Assembly (NCBI GenBank): GCA_030180135.1
Contig: CM058232.1
Location: forward strand, 97,638,630 to 97,702,629
From: Orychophragmus violaceus
Taxonomy: Eukaryota; Streptophyta; Magnoliopsida; Brassicales; Brassicaceae
Direction of reading: 5' to 3'
Length of the DNA stretch: 64,000 nucleotides
The notes beneath the pieces are model-generated. The model searched no databases. It was not told the DNA's origin and saw only the letters and a program-made list of their open reading frames with translations. A program made the position numbers and the translations under genes. Positions 42,186 to 53,659 of the stretch are shown here, in pieces; the stretch's first letter is position 1; each line of letters opens with the position of its first letter.

Positions 42186-43316
42186 TGAGAACTGGATGGT
42201 TTCTGGTGAACCATCGAACCTTCAGCTTGTTTGATACCTTCACAGATGCCTTCTCGTTGTCAGAAAGTTTCCTGTTCACTATCTTCTACGAATCTCTGTT
42301 CCCATTTTCCGTATCATGCTCTTCTGATGCATGTGCTTTGCCATACATGTCTCTCTGCTTCCGTGTCCATGACTTGGATCTTTTGCCAGTCGCTCTTGAT
42401 CTTCCACTTGTAACTAGTTACTTGATTCCAAAGCACCCATCACAAAGCATGTGTCCAAAGCAAGTAGATTCCCACCACCCGAGCCTCCTTGTTTCCCATT
42501 TGAGTTCCCCAGCACCTTATCCGCTTGTAGTGGATCATGACTTAGGATTTGCAGCTGGTTATCATCGTTTCTCATACTCCCTGGGGTCGTATTCATAGGT
42601 CCAAGAACCTCTATTCCTTGCCTCTCAATCATGCTTGTGTCACTCTGTATGGTTCGCTGCAGTGGTTGATCAGAGGATGATTCACGTTGTTGATCAGCAG
42701 TTCTAAAATCAAAGACCCTACTGATATTCATGTTCTGTAATGTTGATATGTGGTGTGATGTTTCCATACGCAGGTACGCTCCTTGAGTTACTGGGTCTTT
42801 GGACAGACGGTCAAGAGACATTCTTAATTGCAGTTCTCTCATTTCTCTCTCTGCTAGATTCCCGCTTGCAAGGAACAGCTTCATGTGGTCCAAGACTTCT
42901 GGCGCCACCAGGTTCGGAAGAGGAGCAAAACCCGGATGTACCGTAGTCTGCAAGAAAGGCATTACTTTCTCAGCAATGTTCGTGAAGTGTTATATATGCA
43001 TCACTGGTACAATGCTGGCCTCTCGAGAAGGGTGAGCGGGTCCCTTCCCTTTATTATTTTGTCCAAGAAAGATTGAGCAACTATGTTTTTCATGCTCCAA
43101 CCTTAGACAGTGGAAGCATTTCTTCTTGATCCTTTCGTACTCCACTTCTATCAGAGCTGTGTTTCCATTCGGTAAGTTTAGAATTTTTGTGTCTCTTACC
43201 GGCTGAGCCAAGTCTAGAATCACCAAGACGCGTACGTATTCATTCACCACCGATTTCTTCGGATCATACTCGATCTCCTTCACATGACCAATGGAGTCTG
43301 CTAGCCTTCGAATGGT

Positions 43317-43321
43317 CCCTA
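43317..43321. repeat. Copia B target site duplication CCCTA
   Basis: CCCTA before TGTTGGG at 43322 and again at 50220-50224 after CCAACA. Confidence 0.9.
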
Positions 43322-44019
43322 TGTTGGGATTATGTCCTGAAATCACATTGTACTTACTCTAACGATAGTTGTATGTCGAGATCAGACATGTTGTATGATA
43401 CTGGGCGATTGCAATGTTTTGCTAGAAGCCTCTTGCAGTCTGTAAGTTGTAGACTTACTGCCAGTATCATATGATCCTATAGGGTCACACACCTAAGCAA
43501 TCTGGAAGCTTATATATGGGAATGATCATCATGGATGATCAGGATGATATGTATTAGATACATATCAATATCGATTTAAGAGAGGTGTGTCGATCGACAC
43601 AGTTGGTGTATCGATCGACACAGGGTCGATTCCAAAATTGATGTTTCGGTTTATGACTTAGACCTTTTCGGTTAAACTCGAAAGATGGTTCAGTCATAAC
43701 AGGTCGTATATATTGGATTATATGGTCGACCTGAACCCTAAGCCAGACAGTTTTCTTGATCGGAAAAACAGAAACTCTCTCTTGTCAAATCCCAGATCCG
43801 GCACTAGCATCCCGGCGTTCCAGGTTGTGTGCGTGTGGACTACGATAGAGGCGATGCATCTGAATCGCTCCTGATCTTGTCTTACCTGATTCATCTTCTG
43901 CTGCCAGAACAAGGTAAACGCGAGATCTATGATTCAATTACTTAAACCCTGAGATCCTAGGCTCGGAATTCAGACTTAGGGTTGCCTAATCGGATTAGGA
44001 ACTGCTAGGAATTCCAACA
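43322..44019 (+). repeat. Copia B 5' LTR
   Basis: TGTTGGGATTATGTCC...ATTCCAACA. One palindrome pair at 43587-43621 (21-bp spacing), where Copia A has two. Confidence 0.9.
43587..43621. repeat. Paired 14-bp palindrome in Copia B 5' LTR
   Basis: GTGTCGATCGACAC and GTATCGATCGACAC, centres 43593.5 and 43614.5. Repeated in the 3' LTR at 49787-49821. Confidence 0.92.
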
Positions 44020-44158
44020 GTGGTATCAGAGCCTTAGGGTTTTATCATTGAATCAGCCTGTTTAGTAGAATTTGATGATTTAAATTCGTTCATAAGATAG
44101 TATGAATAAGAACAGGTTAGATCGATTCAGATCGAAAACGATTCTGTGTTTTCGCAGA

Positions 44159-44344
44159 GTGTCGATCGACACACTATGTGTGTCGGTCGACACAGAATGG
44201 CGAATTCGACAGAATCGGCGGCTAGGGTTTTTCGCGAAGAAAAACCGAAAGCCTGCTGTGTCGATCGACACAGGTTGAGTGTCGGTCGACACAGAGCAGA
44301 TTCGGTCGAGTGTCGATCGACACAGTTTGAGTGTCGGTCGACAC
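44159..44344. repeat. Three palindrome pairs in Copia B leader
   Basis: Centres 44165.5/44186.5, 44264.5/44285.5 and 44316.5/44337.5, all 21 bp apart. In each pair GTGTCGATCGACAC comes first and GTGTCGGTCGACAC second. Confidence 0.93.
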
Positions 44345-44703
44345 AGACCTAGCGAATGGTTAATCGGTTCAATTGGATTGGACAGGTTATCATGCTTGGT
44401 TAAGTCCGAATAGATCGGTTTAAATTGGTTGAATTGGTTCAATTGGATTGAACTGATTATCTCAATTAGCATAAACCGATTTGGTTAAAATCAGTTTGAT
44501 TGGATAAGTCGGTTCAATTGAATTGGACCGGTTATCGTAATTAGTTGAAACTGGTTAAAACGGTTTGAATTGGATGAATTGGTTCAATTGAATTGAACTA
44601 ATTATCCCAATTAATATAAACCGATTGGTTAAGATCAGTTTGATCTGATAAGTCGGTTCAATTGGATTGGACCGGTTATCAAAACTGTCTTCGTTTTAGG
44701 TCC

Positions 44704-44840
44704 ATGTCGACCGTCACACATGGGTTGTGTCGATCGACATGACCGGTTCAATGAACCAGGTTAATTGGATTAACCGGTTATTGAAGTCCGGTTTCATTTG
44801 GTGGTGTCGATCGACAGACATGGTCTGCGTCGATCGACAC
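44704..44840. repeat. Two further palindrome pairs with 23-bp spacing
   Basis: Centres 44710.5/44733.5 and 44810.5/44833.5. These are the only pairs with 23-bp spacing, and the first has the variant core GACCGTC in front. Confidence 0.85.
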
Positions 44841-45556
44841 AGTGCTCGCAATTCTGGTTATTGAACCTTGAATTTGCAGAAACCAAACTAGACTTAAACC
44901 TTGATCAAAGCTTAGCTTCAATATGGTCAACTGTCAAGACTCATTTCATTGTGTGATGGTCTAGCCAAGAGCTTGGTGTCCACAATTACGTGAGTAAGGC
45001 AGGTAATTGGACTTTCAATGCTTGACATCAACAATTACATGACCTAAGAGATTGATATGCTAGCCTTTCAGAGTTTAGTTTCCTCAACTAAATATCAAGT
45101 AACCTTGATGTCTTGCCCAAATCTTGTCTACTGTCAAGACTTGTGTCGTTTGTTGGATAGCCTTGGAGTCTTTGGTATCCACTACTACATGAGTAAGGCA
45201 GGTGATCATTGATAGACTTGCAGTGCGACTGTCAATGATCACAAGACAGAAGAGATTGGTTATACTTGACTGGGCCATCAGAAGTTCTGGGCCCAGAGAC
45301 ATTAGAGTAGATGACACATGGATTGTCTTATCTGCGACCAAGAGTTGTACTGGGTACAATTAGCAATGATTTGCTTACCTAGATAACTAAAGTTTGGGTG
45401 ATGCCGAGTCGTCCACTCAGATTTTGGTGAAGTATGGGTCTTGGATCATTATATTCATTGAGGAAACATTGTTTGAATATAATGCGAGTTTTCTTATTAG
45501 ATAAGATTTCTCATCATATACATAACTAAATCTTTGTTTTTCTTGGATTTCAGCTT

Positions 45557-46367
45557 ATGTCTATGACTACTTGGTATCAGAATTTGAGATTAATTCTCAA
45601 GCAGGAAAGCAAGGACTATGTCCTTGAGAAAGCTCTTCCAGATAGGCTTGGGACCAATCGCTCGAATGCAGCATATGATGCTTGGAATAAGCATTATATT
45701 GATGTGGTAGATGTGCGTGGTCTGATGTTGGCTACCATGAACTCGGAGTTGAAAAGTCAATACGAGAACATGGAGTCGCCAATAGAGATGATCACCAGCT
45801 TGAAACTAAAGTTTCAGGATCTGGCACGAGTTGAGAGATTCCAGATGGTGAAGTCTCTAACTGGGTGCAGGCTACCAGAGGATGCTCCAGTAAGTCTTCA
45901 TGTCATTAAAATGATGGGTTACATTGATGGCCACTGACATCATTCTGCAGTCACTGCCGTCTAGTTATGATAAGTTTGTCAAAAGTTATATCAAGAATAA
46001 CTTGACGAAGACGTTGACTGAGCTGCATGGTATGATCAAAACAACAGAGCAAGACATCATAAAGGGTAAAACATTTGAGAAATCTTGTGTTGGCAAGGGT
46101 AGAGGCAGGGCCGTCCAGATTTGGAATCAGGATAAGCCTATGTCATCTTATAAGCCCAAGTCTAGCCCATCTGGTGTTAAAAAGTGCTTCTACTGTGATG
46201 AGTCAGGGCATTGGAAGAGAGATTGCATTAAATTCTTGGAAGATTCACAAGAGATGAAGGAGATGTATGGTACTTCTTCTTCAGGTATTGTGTTATTACT
46301 TCAATTTCTACGTGAGTATTGGATACTAGTTGTGGTACTGATATTTTTTGAAATATGCAGGACCTAA
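45557..46367 (+). pseudogene. Copia B Gag, frameshifted
   Basis: Same protein as Copia A Gag, including 'LRLILKQESKDYVLEKALP' and the knuckle 'CFYCDESGHWKRDC'. A 38-base deletion after 'MMGYID' (near 45927) shifts the frame, and about 60 bases at the N terminus are missing. The following protease remnant reads YWILDTS-like, so DTG became DTS. Confidence 0.82.
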
Positions 46368-49300
46368 GCGACAGTAGAACGTTGAAGAAAGGACAAGTGG
46401 AACTGCGTGTCTGGTATGAAGCAATGGTTGCTGCATGAGCCGTAGAGATTCTCCACTTGTAGGAGCCTTTCATACTTGGTTTTAGAAATTAAGTAATTGC
46501 TACTATGTATCTTCCTTGTGCAGAGATGTTTTCATTTTCTTGTAAGAATTTGGATGTTTTTCATTTTGATAAAAGACAAGTTTTGTTCTTTAGATCTTAA
46601 TGAAATATCGTATGGTAGCACCCCGTTTGGAATGGGTTTTATATCTTAAACCATCGTGAGTTTGAATATAACACAAATATTGAAGGTTTGAGTCTGATGA
46701 CTCGAACTCGACTTTTCCTTGGCATAGTCGTTTAACCACATAAAGTGAAGCGGATTCAGAAGTTCCATAGTATTGGAATCATTTGATTATTAATCGTTTG
46801 AGATATGAATTCTGCTCACTGGGCCAAATGACTAAGGCCCTTTTAGCAGAGCTAAAGGAAACGGGCCAAAGGCTTATTGGGCTTTACACATGCTGATGTA
46901 TGCGGCCCGATGAGCATTAGTGCCAAAGGAAATCTTCTGTACTTCATTACCTTATTGATAGCATCAATAAGTATGGCTGTATTCATTTGATGAGACACGA
47001 GCAGGAATCCCTTGAGGAGTTCCAAGATGAAGTGTAGAACCGATTTGACAGAAGTATTGAGATCCTCGATTGGATCGCGGAGGAAAATACTTGAGTCATG
47101 AATTGGGTGATCATCTGAAAGAATGAATCGGATCTTATTAGGTATGCTCCGATTAATGATGAGTCACAGGAATCTTCCATAATCATTTAAGAATTCGTTC
47201 TAAAATGTCTGTCTTTGCGCAGAAAAAGGGTTTCAATCAGAATCAATTGAAAGACACCACATTGGATGTAGACTGGAAGTCTTTTCAAGAAAGTTGTTTC
47301 TGATGATTTGAGGATGATAGCTAATAAGCTTGAACCCAAATCTGATTAGTTCTACCTCGCTGGTTGTCCTAGGGAAACCGAGGCTTACTACTTTTATAAC
47401 CGATACGAGAACAATGATTTGTTGTTAGGAACTGTGTCTTTTGAGAAAGATCTTACTTTCAAAAGGAACAGTGGGAGTAAAAGTACACATCGAAGAAATT
47501 CGATAAACACAGGAGGCTGCTCAACCTGTTGAGGGAAAGCAGCGGTGAGATCTACAAAGTACTGTAGGATCTACACCTGTGGAGCCTGAAATTCGCAGAT
47601 CCGGAAGGATCCGTCACTAACTCGAGAGTGATTTCTCGTAGCCGACTGTCGTGATCTGTTGATCATTGAAAAGTGACGAGCATGCGAAATTCAAAGAAGC
47701 GATGGTGAGCCCCAACTCCGAAAAATTGGCTGGGTATGCATGTTAGCTTCACCGATCCATTTCTGGATTGAAGCAAACATCTTGGAGTTGGAATCAACAT
47801 TTTGATATATAATGTAGTCAAGAGTTTTGACTTGATCAGAAAGAAATGAAACCATGTGTTTACAAGAAGACTAGTGGGAGCGTAATTGCAATTCTCACAC
47901 CGTATGTACATAATGTACTCAGTCTCATAAACGACGTTCCGACGCTAAAGTCTTGTCAAGATTTGGGTCGGAAGTCAAATTTAACGATGGACATGGGGAA
48001 GGCCGTGAATTCTTGGAATAAGAATCTATTGATATAGATTGAGTAGGCTAATTGGATCGTGTCAAAATCCTTATGTTGATAAGGTATTGGACAGTTCAAA
48101 TGTGCTTGATTCCAAGAATGGCCTCGCACCAAAGGTCTTATGGCAATAATCTAAGCAAGATGAAGTGTCTTGGACACTGGCTGAGCTAGTAACAATGTTA
48201 TCAAGAAGAAGTGTTTTTGAACGCTGTCTGAACTAGTATTAATGAGTGTGATTGCTTATGCTGATGCAATAGAATCCATCATGAATGCCATATTTTGCGC
48301 TCGTCTAGATGCAGCTTACGCATAAAGCATGACGAGAAAATACCAAAAAAAAAATGTTCCGGTAATAATCACTGAGCGGTTACCAGAAATATCCCAAGTG
48401 TTTGAGGAACACTAAGGATAGGTTCGTGGTGAACTGATAAAGTGACGAACCAGTTGAAAGTAGTTAGACGGACAAAGACGATTCCCGGTTCTCACCTGGT
48501 TATGTCTCTTTGTCTGAATAGCGGTGCTATCTGTTGGAAAGTCTCCAAGTAGTGGACCGTAGAATAGTGCTTTTATCTGAATGGCGGTGTGGTTTGTTGG
48601 AATTGTTTCAAGCAAAACACCGCAGTCTCTCCCACAACCTAAGCACGAAATTTATTCTGTTGCTGTAGGTATAAGATATCTGAAGAGATGATCTTGATTC
48701 TAGTGGGAGTAATTTTAGTTATGTTATAATCTTTACATAGACACGCTATGGTAGTGTTTATGTAAGTTAAAACTGACATCAGTATTATTTAATTATTGGA
48801 TAATTAAGTAATGGTCCCAAAGTATTTTATGTTCATTTTATAGGTCATCAAGTTGAGGACTTGATCATGAAACCCTATAATTAAAAGATGACATAAATTA
48901 TGATTGTCCCTAGTCGAGATTGTCAAAGTGGGACACTGACAACCGCGAAAGACTAGCTTGTGAGGTGACTGTTGACTAAGTTTCATGGAGTCAATGATAT
49001 GAGTATCACAGTCAGTCACATAGATATATGTTGGTGAACATATGATCGGACATGACCCGCTAATGAGAACTCTACAGGATAGTTATATCTGTGTCATGAG
49101 AGTTTTTCATTACGACTATAGAGTATAGTCCTTAGACCTGAGTTCATCATGCTTTCTAGCATATGAATTGGTGCGATTTGACCTTGTCAAACGTCGTTCC
49201 GTAACTGGCGGCTATAACGGCATTGCTTAAGCGTATCAAGAAGTATGTGTAGAAGCAGGGATGGTACAAGATGGGATTTGTCCCTCCTATTACGGGAGAT

Positions 49301-49506
49301 AAATATCTCAGGGCCCATCGAAGATTTGATACTGAGAAAATGCATGGCCGTGCTCAAAAGATGTGATTGTCAGTCGTTTGTTTTATCAGTATAGATCAGG
49401 AGTTCGATGAACATGATATTGGCTGCAATAAGGATGACACAGTCTCTTGCCTTATGCCATATCGAGATATAGAGACGAAGGGATTATAGGAATATGTGAT
49501 TCCAGT
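46368..49506 (+). pseudogene. Decayed pol of Copia B
   Basis: Collinear with 19130-22321. 'AHADVCGPMS'-like integrase start near 46890; RT 'VYKKTSGSVIAILTPYVHNV' near 47860-47910 with YVDD replaced by YVHN; RNase H-like 'SIMNAIFCARLDAA' near 48280. Many stops. Confidence 0.75.
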
Positions 49507-49519
49507 ACAAGTGGGAGAT

Positions 49520-50219
49520 TGTTGGGATTATGTCCTGAAATCACATTGTACTTACTCTAACGATAGTTGTATGTCGAGATAAGACATGTTGTATGATACT
49601 GGGCGATTGCAATGTTTTGCTAGAAGCCTCTTGCAGTCTGTAAGTTGTAAACTTACTGCCAGTATCATATGATCCTATAGGGTCAGACACCTAAGCAATC
49701 TGGAAGCTTATATATGGGAATGATCATCATGGTGATGATCAGGATGATATGTATTAGATACATATCAGTATCGATTTAAGAGAGGTGTGTCGATCGACAC
49801 AGTTGGTGTATCGATCGACACAGGGTCGATTCCGAAACTGATGTTTCGGTTTATGACTTAGACCTTTTCGGTTAAACCCGAAAGATGGTTCAGTCATAAC
49901 AGGTCGTATATATTGGATTATATGGTCGACCTGAACCCTAAGCCAGTCAGTTTTCTTGATCAGAAAAACAGAAACTCTCTCTTGTCAAATCCGAGATCTG
50001 GCACTAGCATCCCGGCGTTCCAGGTTGTGTCCGTGTGGACTATGATAGAGGCGAGGCATCTGAATCGCTCTTGATCTTGTCTTACCTGATTCATCTTCCG
50101 CTGCCAGAACAAGGTAAACGCGAGATCTATGATTCAATTACTTAAACCCTGAGATCCTAGGATCGGAATTCAGACTTAGGGTTGCCTAATCGGATTAGGA
50201 ACTGGTAGGAATTCCAACA
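49520..50219 (+). repeat. Copia B 3' LTR
   Basis: 700 bp, few differences from the 5' LTR. Palindrome pair at 49787-49821. Followed by CCCTA. Confidence 0.9.
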
Positions 50220-50951
50220 CCCTATCGTGAAGTGGTTCACCAGGATCTTCTTCAGCCGTATCCACATTGGAGCTGTCTGGAGGAAAGACGGAGAAGGAGA
50301 CTCGACCCATCGATCCATCACCATGCCCCAGTCATCAAATGTCCAGATTCCATGTTTCATAACTGTCTGGATATCAGTCTCCAAATCAAAGATGAATTGG
50401 AAGCTTTCATTTGTCAAGGCCACACCCCTGACCATGTCATAGATCTTCCAAATATTCGGCATAATCTTAAGCATCTTGGACATGTTCTGCGCTTCTGGGT
50501 TGAGGAGACGGACAATAAGACTTCTCACACTTCTTGCAGCTGTGCTGTATTCTTCCCCCGCCGGTAGGTCAATCGGAATATCATCCTCCAAACTCATCGA
50601 TCCCATGGCTTGGTTCAAAAAGTTGTCCATTAGCAGAAGAAAGATCTCAGCAAAAGCCTTTTGTCTCGTTTTTGGAACGATGTAGCCTGTGGTAAGAGGC
50701 GGCTGATGAACGAAGAACCCTAATAAAACACTAGGTTTCCTTGAGGAATCAATGCAAACCCGTTTTCTGATTTTCTGGAGCCAAAAAGGCAATACTGATT
50801 TTTGAAACTTTGGCCGGCAAGAAAAAAATCCTTTTGTATGGAAACTCTCCTCTCATTGGGCAAGGCAAACCCTCCACTTGTGAGAGAGAGAGAGAAACCT
50901 GGGCGAAAATAAGACATCTCTAATTTTTTTAGATGTCAATATTTGGGCTCT

Positions 50952-51739
50952 AGAATTTCTAAATTAAATTAAAATTTATTATAATTTATGAGGAGATAAC
51001 TAGAGAAAAATTCTGGTTAAAATGGAAAAAAGTAAAAATCTTTTTCCCAAACCGTGTTTGCCTTTTTCATTGCACACAATTTTCTCTATATACATAGAAA
51101 ACTCAGTTGATTTGGTTCTTTATAAATAGGATTGACATTCATAAAAATATCTAATGAATTATGAGTTCAATATATTATGTTTATGAAAAAACGGATATTT
51201 CTTGTTCATTATTAGATAATCACTTCTTCACAAATTTAAAATCTCAATGTTAGTAACAAATGAGAAGATTCCCGTTATAAGCGATCTTATGAAACAAAGG
51301 TTAAAGGCGAAAAAACTATTATTCTGTATTCCATGATAATTTGGGGTGAATTGCACTCTCTATATCTTTTTATCTTTTTCAGTGCAATTTAATATCTTTC
51401 CAATTGATTTTACATTTATGTATCTTTTTTGTAGGACCTACCATCAAAAAGACCATTTTATCCTTCATACTCTCTTTCCTACTCCTTTTTTAATCTTCTC
51501 ATCCACCGAGAATCTATCTATTCTTCTTTTATTATTTTTTTTTTTCTTTTCTTTTCATTTTCCTTCTCTTTCTTACTTTTACTTTTATTTCACCCCATTT
51601 TTTTAAACGGTGGATATCATGCAATGTGTGAGGTTTCCGGTCATATAGTCCGCCGAAATGGAGTTAGAACCGCTCGATCTACCGGAATTCAAAAAAACGG
51701 ACTTAATACGGAAATTGCGAATGGATAGTTGAGGCTAGT
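50952..51739. other. AT-rich intergenic DNA
   Basis: No gene seen. A polypyrimidine-rich stretch (T and C runs) covers about 51440-51600. Confidence 0.6.
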
Positions 51740-52673
51740 TGTCCATAATATCCATCCATGTGGATACTACAATGATCATATCACATGCAAGACCACCTAT
51801 TGTCCATCATAAACCATTTTGTTAAGCATTTGACCACCGATTGTCCATCATAAAACGTTTACCTATGGTAAGCATCATGTTAACAATTGTCCATCATAAG
51901 CGTTTCTCATGGTAAGAATCTTGTTAAGCATCTTGTCCATCATATGTTAAACTATCTTGTTAAGCATGAGATGTGATCGTCCAACAACTCTCGATCACCT
52001 ATTGTCCATCATAAACGTTTACCCATGGTAAGCATCTTGTTAACTATTGTTGATCATAAGCGTTTCCCATGGTAAGCATCTTGTTTAGAATTTTGTCCAC
52101 CATATGTTAACTCCTATTGTCCATCATAAATGTTTAACATGTGATATAATCATGTTAGTGTCCACGAATAATCGACTGCAACGTACTTTTGTGACCACAT
52201 ATCGCAATAATGTTATCTTCGGACCACCTGTTGTCCATCATAAAACGTTTACTCATGGTAAGCATCTTGTTAACTATTGTCCATCATAAACGTTTCCCAT
52301 GGTAAACATCTTGTTAAGCATTTGACCACCTAGTGTCTATCATAAAACGTTTACTTATGGTAAGCATCATGTTAACAATTGTCCATCATAAGCGTTTCTC
52401 ATGGTAAGAATCATGTTAAGCATCTTGTCCATCATATGTTAAAATATCTTGTTAAGCATGAGATGTGATCGTCCAACAACTCTTGATCACCTATTGTCCA
52501 TCATAAACGTTTACCCATGGTAAGCATCTTGTTAACTATTGTCGATCATAAGCGTTTCCCATGGTAAGCATCTTGTTTAGAATCTTGTCCATCATATGTT
52601 AAATTATCTTGTTAAGCATGAGATGTGATCGCAATAATGGTGGTAGTATCCACGTGGATGGATGTTGTGGACA
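51740..52673. mobile_element. TIR element filled with direct repeats
   Basis: The left end TGTCCATAATATCCATCCAT and the right end (inverted) TGTCCACAACATCCATCCAC continue as near-identical inverted sequence for about 45 bp, through GTGGATACTAC to ATCACAT. The interior repeats a core, GTCCATCATAAACGTTTAC then CCATGGTAAGCATCTTGTTAA, about ten times, and a ~290-bp block at 51821 recurs at 52313. No ORF and no clear TSD. Superfamily undetermined. Confidence 0.7.
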
Positions 52674-52719
52674 TCTACTTTAAAGTTTTACATATTAAAC
52701 TTTTTACTAAGCCTCGGCG

Positions 52720-53240
52720 TTCGGGTATCCGTTCGGGTTCGGTTCGGGTCTTTCGGGTATTCGGATTTTCGGGTCTAGGCATATAAAACCCATTCGGATA
52801 TTTTATAATTTTGGTTCGGGTTCGGTTCGGTTCTATTCGGGTTTGGTTCGGATCCGGATACCCAAAAAATCATAATACAAAAATAAAAATTGGTTAATTT
52901 GAACAAAATTTGTTAAATTTAGACAAATATAGCAAGAAATTTCATATATTTCGTTTATTTTGGATATTTTAACTATTTTAGTCTAAAACTAACTAACTAT
53001 TTGGGTTTGTAATTATAATTTTGTATAATTCTGTTATATTAAGTCTAAATATTACTAATATTTTGGATATATATATAATTATAGTTCGGATATTTTGGGT
53101 ATCCATTCGGTTTTCGGTTTGGGTCGGGTTCGGTTCCGGTTCTTCGGGTATAGAGGTTTAGGACCCATTCTGATAGTTTGCCGGTTCGGGTTCGGTTCTT
53201 CTTTTTCGGTTCGGGTTCAGTTCGGTATTTCGGTTCCGAT
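52720..53240. repeat. Dispersed TTCGGTT-type repeat (copy 2)
   Basis: GTTCGGGTTCGGTTCGGGTC, ATATAAAACCCATTCGGATA and an AT-rich middle, then the same motifs again near 53090-53240. Related to 37619-37961. Confidence 0.6.
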
Positions 53241-53629
53241 TTTTTTACCCAGATCTACTTTTTACCATTAATTCCAAATTTATTTATTTATTTGGTTTCG
53301 TATGGTAAGCATCTTGTTTAAAATCCATAATTTATTTATTTGGTTTTCGGTTCAGTTTTATATTCGAATTTGATTCTTCGGATATAAAAGTTTAGGATTC
53401 ATTCGTATACTTTAACAATTCCGGATTGGATTTGATTCTAAAAAGTTTGGTTTGAATTTTCCTGTTCGTTTCCCGTAATGTTCACATTCACTTTTGTGTT
53501 TTGTTCGCTTGCCAACATTATCTGGAAAATGATCCGAATAGAAGCGAATAAAATATAAATTAAAAAAAAAAAAAACTAAACGCAAAACCCTCCTTAAACC
53601 CTTCATCAATTCCCCCCTTTCTTATTTCG

Positions 53630-53638
53630 AAACCCTAA
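53630..53638 (+). promoter_or_regulatory. telo-box upstream of the PORR gene
   Basis: AAACCCTAA 22 bp before the ATG. This element is common near starts of plant genes for translation and organelle biogenesis (family knowledge); a role here is inference. Confidence 0.45.
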
Positions 53639-53659
53639 AGCAATCTCGCCGCTTCTGAA

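Larger units (their letters stand above)
44033..45556 (+). other. Copia B leader with repeat arrays
   Basis: Same three-part structure as in Copia A: palindrome pairs at 44159-44344 and 44704-44840; the GGTTCAATTGGATTGAAC-type inverted units at about 44355-44790; and a direct duplication around CAAGACTCATTTC at 44935 and TCAAGACTTGTGTC at 45130. No gene. Confidence 0.75.
43322..50219 (+). mobile_element. Copia B: sister of Copia A, gag-bearing with decayed pol
   Basis: LTRs of 698 bp (43322-44019) and 700 bp (49520-50219), primer site TGGTATCAGAGC at 44021-44032, leader 44033-45556, gag 45557-46367, pol remnant to 49506 and the purine tract ACAAGTGGGAGAT. Similar to Copia A along its whole length but clearly diverged in the LTR. 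Confidence 0.92.
42414..50630 (-). pseudogene. LINE ORF1 (DUF4283 and zinc knuckle), split by Copia B
   Basis: The start is 'MDNFLNQAMGSMSLEDDIP' at 50630; the ATG upstream at 50792 belongs to the 5' UTR. The DUF4283 core contains 'FDLETDIQTVMKHGIWTFDD'. The coding sequence is cut at 50220 and resumes at 43321; the frame is continuous over the CCCTA duplication (...FTIG|TIRRLADSIG). A knuckle 'CFHCLRLEHEKHSC' (C-x2-C-x4-H-x4-C) follows. A TAA at 42990-42992 interrupts the frame, which then continues in the same frame to 42414. A third frame downstream to about 42270 reads 'RSRATGKRSKSWTRKQRD', perhaps the original basic C terminus after a frameshift. ORF1 proteins bind LINE RNA. Confidence 0.82.
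37976..50937 (-). mobile_element. L1-type LINE, degenerate, carrying Copia B
   Basis: The minus-strand 5' end is at 50937 and the 3' end at 37976, with a short A tail (T7 on the plus strand, 37977-37983) next to the 14-bp TSD. Without Copia B (43322-50219) the body is about 6.1 kb. ORF1 carries DUF4283 and a zinc knuckle; ORF2 carries endonuclease, RT, zf-RVT and a C-terminal RNase H, the layout of plant L1 elements. Several in-frame stops and frameshifts make it inactive. Confidence 0.9.

Noticed and set aside
50720..50917. Minus-strand frame starting MSYFRPGFS at the LINE 5' end
   Set aside because: Lies in the LINE 5' UTR and has no similarity to ORF1; the ORF1 start fits 50630.
51346..51606. 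Phe/Leu/Ser-rich 86-codon frame
   Set aside because: Low-complexity T/C-rich DNA, no start context or domain.
51821..52610. Regular direct repeats suggesting a CRISPR-like array
   Set aside because: Units are imperfect, spacers are not unique and the context is a plant transposon with inverted ends.
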